The notes under the pieces were generated by a model. The model searched no databases. It was not told where the DNA came from and saw only the letters and a list, made by a program, of their open reading frames with translations. The translations under genes and the position numbers were made by a program. Below are positions 59,275-64,000 of a stretch of DNA of 64,000 bases, piece after piece. The stretch's first letter is position 1; every line of letters starts with the position of its first letter. Source of the stretch: CBDATA01 sp965202845. Lineage in GTDB: Bacteria > Acidobacteriota > Vicinamibacteria > Marinacidobacterales > Marinacidobacteraceae. The stretch lies in NCBI GenBank assembly GCA_965202845.1, contig OZ241856.1, positions 1,240,001 to 1,304,000 of the forward strand, read 5' to 3'.

Positions 59275-59844
59275 TCAGCGGGGGGGATGCGCGCGCAGGC
59301 TCAGGGCGCCGTCCCGCACCTCCACCGATTCGATGCCGCCGGGAAGCGGAAACGGCTCGCCGGAAGCCGGCGGCGCCCCGGCGGCCCCGGCTTCCTGGAA
59401 TGGGGCGAGCAGCGCCGGAACCAGCGCGTTCTCGACGGCGGCGGGCGGAAGCTCCATCCCGGCGATCACCGAGCGGCGCAGGGAGACCACTCCCATGCCG
59501 CCGGCGCCACGCACGGCGAAAGCCAACTCTACCGGCCGGGGGGCGCCCCCGCCCATGCCCGCCAGCGGGCCGAGGCGCGCCGGGTCCAGGCGGCCGGTGA
59601 GATGCACCTCGCCGGGGCGAAACCCCACCCGCAGTCCGGCGACCCCGGTCCGGGCGGCCAGCGAAGGCGCGAATACCGGCGATTCCAGAAGGGCGTTCAC
59701 CTCGGATTCGGTGAACGTCGCCGACGGCGACTCCCCGGCGAGCAGCCCCAGCAGCTTGACCATGGCCTCGCCGCCGGACGGCGCCTGCGCCGCCGATGCG
59801 GCGAGCAGGAGAACAAGCAGGGCGGACACCTTCCTGAAGAGCAT
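59275..59844 (-). CDS. Hypothetical secreted protein, possibly DUF2993-like
   Basis: A 189-residue exported protein: signal peptide KVSALLVLLLAASAAQA, then ATFTESEVNALLESPVFAP, VAGLRVGFRPGEVHLTGRLD and VSLRRSVIAGMELPPAAVEN. Helix-plus-strand segments of this type ('sEvNallxs... vxvxfxxgxvxvxGxld') recall DUF2993/LmeA-like lipid-binding folds, but the match is by memory only. ATG 59844 precedes the signal; the frame is open upstream only as antisense of the coiled-coil ORF. Same strand as recG and directly before it. Confidence 0.6.
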   Translation of the reverse strand: MLFRKVSALLVLLLAASAAQAPSGGEAMVKLLGLLAGESPSATFTESEVNALLESPVFAPSLAARTGVAGLRVGFRPGEVHLTGRLDPARLGPLAGMGGGAPRPVELAFAVRGAGGMGVVSLRRSVIAGMELPPAAVENALVPALLAPFQEAGAAGAPPASGEPFPLPGGIESVEVRDGALSLRAHPPR

Positions 59845-59983
59845 GGGAGTGAGCTTATCCGGCGGCCGCAGCGCGTTCCGTCGCCAAGTGTTTTTTTGGC
59901 GCTGTTGCGCCCGTTCCCGCCCAAGGAGGCATCGCATCATGGATTCCCATCCCCCCCAGCCCCCCCACGCCCGCGCCGTGCGG

Positions 59984-59989
59984 TATACT
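59984..59989 (+). promoter_or_regulatory. Candidate -10 box for mini-ORF and coiled-coil gene
   Basis: TATACT, 7 nt before ATG 59997. No recognisable -35, because the upstream 40 bases are almost all C and G. Confidence 0.45.
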
Positions 59990-59996
59990 CCCGACC

Positions 59997-60020
59997 ATGA
60001 TGGGACGGGCGAAGCGATGA
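59997..60020 (+). CDS. Seven-codon leader ORF
   Basis: ATG ATG GGA CGG GCG AAG CGA TGA encodes MMGRAKR. It starts 7 nt after a TATACT box and its TGA overlaps the ATG of the coiled-coil ORF (ATGA). The arrangement fits a leaderless leader peptide that couples translation of the following gene. Too short to support by composition; the evidence is position only. Confidence 0.3.
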   Translation: MMGRAKR

Positions 60021-60529
60021 AGGTCGCGCGCGCCGAGGCGCCGAAGCCGCGCTCGGAGAAGCGGAACGCGGGCCTGATCGGGGTCATGTTCGCTGCGCTT
60101 CTGGGCGCCCAGGCGGCCAGCTTCGCGGCGCTCAACAGCAGGATGGACGATCTGCAGCAGCAGATCGGGGACAATCGGGCCGAAATGCATCGGGAGATCG
60201 GGGAACTCCGGTCGGAGATGCATCGGGAATTCGGGAAGCTCCGGTCGGAGATGCATCGCGAAATCCGAGCGCTCGCCGAGCGGATGACCCGCGTCGAACA
60301 GGAAGTGCAGAGCCTCAAGCAGGAAGTGCAGGCGCTCACCGAGCGGGTCACCCGTCTCGAATCCGCCATCCTGGGACCGCTCCCGGCCCCGGAAAACGGC
60401 GAGGCCGAAGCGCCCGGTCCCCCCGAAGAGGGCCGGGAGGTGGCGTCGGCGCGTCGGCCGGGTTATACTGCTCCCGCCCTTGGCGCTTGGACGCGGGGTG
60501 GAGCAGTGGTTAGCTCATCGGGCTCATAA
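60017..60529 (+). CDS. Membrane-anchored coiled-coil protein, frame continues into tRNA-fMet
   Basis: A 170-residue protein from ATG 60017. A basic N-terminus and one membrane segment (AGLIGVMFAALLGAQAASFAAL, about residues 18-39) precede a coiled coil of about 75 residues with 11-residue repeats (EMHREIGELRS; EMHREFGKLRS; EMHREIRALAE) and a second repeat, QEVQSLKQEVQALTERVTRL. It would be a bitopic protein similar in layout to DUF1640-type coiled-coil proteins. The frame does not stop until 60529, 38 bases inside the initiator tRNA gene, so the last ~13 residues are encoded by the tRNA. The frame also stays open far upstream, but only as antisense of recG. Confidence 0.6.
   Translation: MKVARAEAPKPRSEKRNAGLIGVMFAALLGAQAASFAALNSRMDDLQQQIGDNRAEMHREIGELRSEMHREFGKLRSEMHREIRALAERMTRVEQEVQSLKQEVQALTERVTRLESAILGPLPAPENGEAEAPGPPEEGREVASARRPGYTAPALGAWTRGGAVVSSSGS
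60185..60283 (+). repeat. Three 33-bp tandem units encoding 11-residue coiled-coil repeats
   Basis: Units begin ATGCATCG at 60185, 60218 and 60251. The first two differ at few positions, and the third is diverged after its first ~10 bases. Eleven residues per unit fits a hendecad coiled coil. Confidence 0.8.
60464..60469 (+). promoter_or_regulatory. Candidate -10 box of the initiator tRNA
   Basis: TATACT, 22 nt before the first base of the tRNA, inside the coiled-coil ORF. A -35 box is not obvious. Confidence 0.5.
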
Positions 60530-60567
60530 CCCGAAGGTCGGGGGTTCGAATCCCCCCCCCGCAACCA
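60492..60567 (+). tRNA. Initiator tRNA-fMet (CAT)
   Basis: A 76-nt cloverleaf close to E. coli tRNA-fMet, from CGCGGGGTGGAGCAG to the encoded CCA. Anticodon CAT lies in GGGCTCATAACCC, so the anticodon stem has the three G-C pairs that direct initiator tRNA to the P site. Position 1 is C and position 72 is A, the unpaired end that marks an initiator. The 3' CCA (60565-60567) is encoded. The T stem is GGGGG/CCCCC around TTCGAAT. It overlaps the 3' end of the coiled-coil ORF and lies 44 bp before the dinJ-like gene. Confidence 0.97.
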
Positions 60568-60611
60568 GCGTCCGCCTGTCGGGCGCTCGCCTCAAGGAAA
60601 CCGCAGAAACC

Positions 60612-60875
60612 ATGAGCGCTATTGTTCGGGCTCGCGTTGACGAGAAGGTCAGACAGGAAGCGGCCGCCGTACTGGATGCGGTTGGTCTCACCTTCTCTGA
60701 AGCGTTTCGTCTGATGATGGTGCGGACCGCGACCGAAAAGCGCTTGCCTTTCGATCCCTTGCCCTTGATACCGAACGCGGAGACCGTCGCGGCCATGGAA
60801 GAAGCGCGTCGCGGCGAATTGGTCACAGTCGGCGACGTCGACGGCCTGACGGCCGATCTCAATGCGGACGATTAG
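60612..60875 (+). CDS. RelB/DinJ-family antitoxin
   Basis: An 87-residue antitoxin. The N-terminal ribbon-helix-helix is MSAIVRARVDEKVRQEAAAV, then LDAVGLTFSEAFRLMMVRTA; the linker has RLPFDPLPLIPNAETVAAME, where the FxPxIPNxET block is typical of DinJ. It would dimerise on its operator and neutralise a YafQ-type toxin. ATG 60612 was chosen at the start of the ribbon strand; no strong ribosome binding site is visible. The toxin gene overlaps it by 14 bp but is frameshifted, so this antitoxin may have no active partner. Confidence 0.87.
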   Translation: MSAIVRARVDEKVRQEAAAVLDAVGLTFSEAFRLMMVRTATEKRLPFDPLPLIPNAETVAAMEEARRGELVTVGDVDGLTADLNADD

Positions 60876-61142
60876 GCGAGCCACAATCTTCAAGCGGGAC
60901 TACAAGCGCGAGAAACGGGGCAGCCTCGCCAAAACCGTCGAGAAAGAGCTTTCGCGAGTCGTGGCCAGCCTTGCGGAAGATCGTCCGCTGATGCTCCGCC
61001 ACCGCGATCATCCGCTTGGCGGGCAGTGAGGGGCCACCGAAATTGCCACGTCAGGCCGGACTTGGTTCTGATCTACCGCAAGCCCGACGCGAGACATCTG
61101 GACCTTTTGCGCCTCGGCTCGCATAGTCAGCTCGGCCTCTGA
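60862..61142 (+). pseudogene. YafQ-family toxin, broken by a single-base frameshift
   Basis: ATG 60862 opens MRTIRRATIFKRDYKREKRG and continues to RHRDHPLGGQ, then stops at TGA 61027-61029. A second frame starting at 61026 continues the same protein: RGHRNCHVRPDLVLIYRKPD, then DLLRLGSHSQLGL, ending at TGA 61140-61142. Together they match the whole YafQ fold, including DHPL, CHVRPD (catalytic His and Asp) and GSH. A single missing base near 61028, in the codon where relatives have Trp (GxWxG), accounts for the break. Either the toxin is inactive or this is a sequencing error. Confidence 0.85.
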
Positions 61143-61293
61143 CCAGACGCGCTGCTCCACAACCACAGAGATTCCTGGCGCCCGATATCCGGCGGAAGGC
61201 CGGGTATCCTTCGGCCTGTCCCGGACGGCCGAGCGACCGGAAGCGCGGGACCGAAACCATCCCCGCCAGCCTGCCGAAGGAGCAAGGGTCCGC

Positions 61294-62283
61294 GTGCCTC
61301 ATGTCCCGGTGATCCACGAACGCCGGCCGGCGCGCGCCGTGATCGCCGCTGGCGTAGTCGTCCTCGCCTCCGGCACCTTCGGCTACATGGGAATCGAGGG
61401 CTGGACGCTGGTGGAATCCGCCTACATGACGGTCATCACCCTCTCCACCGTCGGCTTCGGCGAAGTCCGGTCGCTCTCTCCCGCCGGTCGGGTGTTCACC
61501 ATCGGCCTGATCCTGGGCGGAGTCGCCACCCTGAGCTACGCCATCACCGCGCTCGGCGAGCAGATTCCGCGACGCCGCGAACGCCGCCTCGAGCGGAGGG
61601 CCCATCACATGCAGAACCACGTCATCATCTGCGGATACGCACGTATGTCGCAGGCGCTGGTGGACGGCTTCATCCGCCGCCGCGAAGCGTTCTGCGTGAT
61701 CGAGCGCGACGCCGACCAGGTGCGCCGGCTTCAGGACCGCGGCATCCCGGTGATCGAGGGAGACGCCACCCTGGAATCCGTGCTGCAGAGCGCGCAACTC
61801 ACCCACGCCCGGGCGATCGCCGCGCTCCTCTCATCCGACGCTGACAACTTGTCGATCGCGATGACCGCCACCGGATTGAAGCCGGGAATCCGCATCCTGG
61901 CGCGCTCCGAGCGGGAGCGCTCCCGCGCCAACTTGGTCCGCGCCGGCGCCCGGGACGAGGACGTGATCTCCCCGCACGGCGCCGCCGGCGTCCGCCTGCT
62001 CCAGAACCTGATTCATCCGAAGGGTGCGCAGGTCCTCGGCGTCCTCCACGGCCTGATGCCGCTCGGTCTCGAAGTGGATCGGCTGGTCGTGGATCCCGGA
62101 GACCCGATCGCCGGAAAGACGCTCGCCGAAGCCGCCATCGCGCCCGGCCAGCGGGTCCTCGTGATGGCGATCGAGCGGGACGGCGCGGATCCGATCTTCG
62201 CCCCGCGCGGCGACGAGCGGCTCCTCGCCGGGGACACCCTCTTGCTGCTCTGCCACAACACTCCCGGAGACCCGCCGCAGTGA
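61294..62283 (+). CDS. Potassium channel with TrkA/RCK domains
   Basis: A 329-residue membrane protein. Two membrane segments surround a pore helix and filter TVGFGE (in ITLSTVGFGEVRSL, about residues 49-62), as in two-TM K+ channels. A TrkA-N (RCK) domain follows: HVIICGYARMSQALVDGF with the Rossmann loop, then VIEGDATLESVLQSAQ. A TrkA-C domain ends it (LVVDPGDPIAGKTLAEAAIA). Layout and length match MthK/GsuK-like bacterial channels gated by nucleotide or ions. GTG 61294 is preceded by GAAGGAGCAAGG, a good ribosome binding site. The next gene overlaps its stop (GTGA). Confidence 0.92.
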   Translation: MPHVPVIHERRPARAVIAAGVVVLASGTFGYMGIEGWTLVESAYMTVITLSTVGFGEVRSLSPAGRVFTIGLILGGVATLSYAITALGEQIPRRRERRLERRAHHMQNHVIICGYARMSQALVDGFIRRREAFCVIERDADQVRRLQDRGIPVIEGDATLESVLQSAQLTHARAIAALLSSDADNLSIAMTATGLKPGIRILARSERERSRANLVRAGARDEDVISPHGAAGVRLLQNLIHPKGAQVLGVLHGLMPLGLEVDRLVVDPGDPIAGKTLAEAAIAPGQRVLVMAIERDGADPIFAPRGDERLLAGDTLLLLCHNTPGDPPQ

Positions 62284-62660
62284 TGCGCGACCTGCTGGAG
62301 TCGTGGCGCGGCGGACTCGCCTTCAGCGGCGTCTTCCTGGCGGTCGCCCTCATCCGCCTGGCGCTCATGGACCGGACGCCCGGTTTTTTCCCAGCCGGGC
62401 TGCTCCTGGCGCTCCCGCAGCTCGCCCTCGTCTTCGGGGTCGGCTGCCTGCTCACCGTGCCGCTGCTGCGCCTGGTGCGGCGCCACCCGGAGCGCCACCG
62501 CCTCTTCATCGGGTTCTGGGCCGGCGCCCTCCCGCTCTCCGCGTTCCTCGCGGTGGTCGGCGGCCTTCTCGGCCCGATCGGCATCGTCGTCGGCTCGGCG
62601 GCGCCGGTCTTCATCGCGCTGGGCGTCGCCCGGCTGGTTCTCGCGCTGACCGCCGCATGA
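62280..62660 (+). CDS. Small membrane protein
   Basis: A 126-residue protein with about four hydrophobic segments (FSGVFLAVALIRLAL, LLLALPQLALVFGVG, FWAGALPLSAFLAVVGG and GSAAPVFIALGVARLVLAL). I do not recognise a family. GTG 62280 overlaps the channel gene's stop; ATG 62283 is an alternative one codon later. Co-translation with the K+ channel suggests an accessory role, which is inference. Confidence 0.7.
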   Translation: MMRDLLESWRGGLAFSGVFLAVALIRLALMDRTPGFFPAGLLLALPQLALVFGVGCLLTVPLLRLVRRHPERHRLFIGFWAGALPLSAFLAVVGGLLGPIGIVVGSAAPVFIALGVARLVLALTAA

Positions 62661-62674
62661 CCGCGCCCCCACCG

Positions 62675-62746
62675 AGCCGGCGAGTGGAATCGAACCACCG
62701 ACCTGCTGATTACGAATCAGCTGCTCTGCCGCTGAGCTACACCGGC
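62675..62746 (-). tRNA. tRNA-Thr (CGT)
   Basis: A 72-nt cloverleaf on the minus strand. The acceptor stem GCCGGTG pairs with CGCCGGC; the D arm is GCTC...GAGC; the anticodon stem GCTGA/TCAGC surrounds loop TTCGTAA with anticodon CGT; the T arm is GGTGG-TTCGATT-CCACT. CCA is not encoded. It lies 56 bp from the end of the second IS copy, which is on its 5' side. Confidence 0.96.
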
Positions 62747-62770
62747 GCGCGGAACCGTCGCAAACCCGGC

Positions 62771-62776
62771 ATTCTA
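62771..62776 (-). promoter_or_regulatory. Candidate -10 box of tRNA-Thr
   Basis: TAGAAT on the minus strand, 24 nt before the tRNA 5' end. The IS boundary at 62803 is just beyond where a -35 box would be. Confidence 0.4.
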
Positions 62777-62802
62777 CCCACTCCGCAAAGCCACCGATGA
62801 GC

Positions 62803-64000
62803 CCCAAATCGGCGAGCTAATCTTTTTTCGGACTGAAAATCGTCTTTCGGGAGGGCGAGCCGGCCGTTTCCGGCCTCCGCGGGCGCCAAGAACCGCCTTT
62901 TGAGGCGGGTCGGGAGGCGGATCTGCCGCAATTGGGCGCTGGTTGGACGGGTTTTGTGACCTGCGGGCGCACCTTCCCCTCAAAAACCGGGGGAAACGTC
63001 CTGCCGAAGCCCCGGGTCAGCCGGGGACGGGCGTCGGGGGCGACGTGGCGCGTTTCAAGCGCTGGAACGCCGCCAACAGCCGCGCCCCGTCCGCGTCGAA
63101 CACCAGCTTGAACCGGCGACCATGCCGCACCAAGCGAGCCGCCAGATGGAGCCACACCGCGCGCAACCGCTTCATTCGCGCCCAGAGCCATTCGGGGCCA
63201 TAGGCTGTGCGGCACGCCAGCGCCATCACATTCATCGTCAACGCCGCCAGCCAAAGCCAGGCCGCATTCGCCCCGAACCGACCCGACGGCATCATCCCGC
63301 CCGCAAGGTCCGACTTGAGCGCCGAGTGAACCTGCTCCCCCCGACCACAGCGTTCATGCGCCGCCCGAACCACCTCACCGGCCTCCATGACCTCAAGCCC
63401 GTTCGCCCGCTCCAGCGGCAGCGCGTCCGGCGCCGGGAAGTTGGTCAGGTAGGCGCGGAAACGGTAAGACGGCTTGCCGTCCGCCGCCGGGCGTTCGCTT
63501 TCCCCAAAGCCCAGATTCCAGGGAATCGGGCGCCGAGTCGCCACATAACGGATCACGTCCTCCGGCCTCGAACGGGCGTCCATGTTCGAGACGAAGGGCA
63601 ACTCGGCGCATTCCAGGTCGCCTGCTTCATCACCCGACGCCGGCTCGATTCCCGACGCTACCGGGCTCCAAGCATCCTCGGGAAGTCGCTTCACTTCCTC
63701 CAGAAGCGCCTTGGAAAGGGTGGCGCCGGCGATCAACCCCACGACCCTGAAACGCCGCGTCCTTTCGCTGCGCCGCGCCGGATTGTTGCACGCCCGGATC
63801 ACAGCCTCCTGGTGGCCCGCCCCATCGGTTCGAAGCGTGACCCGCTCCACCACGGCGGGCAACTGCGCCAGCGTCTCGTCCAGGGCGCGCGCGTTGTCCA
63901 GCGAAGCCGGAACGTTCCCGTCGCGGAACTCCAGCCACGGCGTCATCCCGAGCTCGCGGCAGAACGCGATCAGCGGCTGGTAGCCCCGCTCTCCCGGAAC
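62803..64000 (-). mobile_element. IS1380-family insertion sequence, second copy, cut by window end
   Basis: The right 1198 bp of the same element as 7562-9469, in the opposite orientation. It starts with the right terminal repeat CCCAAATCGGCGAGC, and the window end corresponds exactly to base 8272 of the first copy, so there is no length difference over this span. The five bases before it are TGAGC (62798-62802); its other end and the matching duplication are outside the window. Confidence 0.93.
63017..64000 (-). CDS. tnp: IS1380-family transposase, C-terminal part, continues past window
   Basis: Residues 218-544 of the same transposase as at 7621-9255, with the same protein sequence wherever it can be compared. 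It contains the second catalytic Asp (LRTDGAGH) and the Glu (ERCGRGEQVH). The N-terminus with the first Asp is outside the window. It is transcribed toward tRNA-Thr on the same strand. Confidence 0.92.
   Translation of the reverse strand, partial: VPGERGYQPLIAFCRELGMTPWLEFRDGNVPASLDNARALDETLAQLPAVVERVTLRTDGAGHQEAVIRACNNPARRSERTRRFRVVGLIAGATLSKALLEEVKRLPEDAWSPVASGIEPASGDEAGDLECAELPFVSNMDARSRPEDVIRYVATRRPIPWNLGFGESERPAADGKPSYRFRAYLTNFPAPDALPLERANGLEVMEAGEVVRAAHERCGRGEQVHSALKSDLAGGMMPSGRFGANAAWLWLAALTMNVMALACRTAYGPEWLWARMKRLRAVWLHLAARLVRHGRRFKLVFDADGARLLAAFQRLKRATSPPTPVPG

Noticed and set aside
56870..60016. Upstream extension of the coiled-coil ORF through recG
   Set aside because: Antisense of recG; coiled-coil and membrane motifs begin only after 60017, and a -10 box lies at 59984.
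7562..62802. Composite transposon bounded by the two IS copies
   Set aside because: The left copy has its own target duplication inside the receptor and the interval is core housekeeping DNA, so two independent insertions explain it better.
1..64000. CRISPR array, prophage, or secondary-metabolite cluster
   Set aside because: No regularly spaced direct repeats, phage structural genes, or NRPS/PKS-type modules were seen.

Overview
The window is very GC-rich, roughly 70% by eye, and gene-dense. It is bacterial chromosome with start-stop overlaps (ATGA, GTGA, TTGA, CTGA) at many gene junctions. The mix suggests a Gram-negative aerobic heterotroph: a TonB receptor and a TonB protein, multiheme cytochrome c, FG-GAP and ASPIC/UnbV proteins, a BNR-repeat secreted protein, a PIG-L deacetylase, DUF4097 proteins, and EF-P with a lysyl-type EpmA. 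An Acidobacteriota-like lineage would fit, but this is an inference from gene content and not a phylogenetic result.

Layout. 1-4860: end of a PEP/pyruvate-binding protein, a sodium:solute symporter, and a XamI-like restriction-modification pair. 4909-11814: a small secreted CxxCH protein, then a TonB-dependent receptor split by a complete IS1380-family element (7562-9469, 5-bp target duplication GATCC), then an AstE/AspA-like protein and a DUF1624 membrane acyltransferase coupled to the receptor's 3' end. 11854-19955: a hypothetical secreted protein, a TraB-like protein, a PfkB kinase, a GH4-DUF3179 fusion ORF, an APC permease, and a chorismate mutase/prephenate dehydrogenase. 20111-25611: an ASPIC/UnbV protein, an octaheme cytochrome with HEAT and TPR repeats, an orphan HigA-like regulator, an FG-GAP protein, and an atypical hypothetical gene. 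25615-33440: riboflavin genes (ribE, ribBA, and divergent ribD), continuing into efp, epmA and a large secreted BNR protein. 33368-37410: thpR, cinA, pgpA, then divergent ftcD and nrdR. 37462-41719: a six-gene module of an ECF sigma factor, a membrane anti-sigma-like protein, two small membrane proteins and two DUF4097 proteins. 41727-46572: PIG-L deacetylase, aspS, gamma-carbonic anhydrase. 46668-56023: tonB facing an operon icd-mdh-sucC-sucD-ndk-dcd-dut, preceded by rsmD, coaD and an aspartate-type aminotransferase. 56062-64000: an unrecognised gene inside the rsmD/recG neighbourhood, recG, a coiled-coil ORF that runs into an initiator tRNA gene, a DinJ-YafQ module whose toxin is frameshifted, a K+ channel/TrkA protein, tRNA-Thr(CGT), and a second copy of the same IS in the opposite orientation, cut off by the window end.

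How it works together. The best-supported functional blocks are TCA-cycle and dNTP housekeeping, riboflavin synthesis, EF-P modification, and an envelope-stress-like sigma module. Several transcription units have a TANNNT hexamer only 5-12 nt before the start codon and no Shine-Dalgarno sequence, which points to leaderless mRNAs. Signs of genome flux are the two inverted IS copies about 53 kb apart, the disrupted receptor, the broken YafQ toxin, the restriction-modification pair, and the atypical genes at 25192-25611 and 11854-12531. No CRISPR array, phage block or biosynthetic gene cluster was seen.
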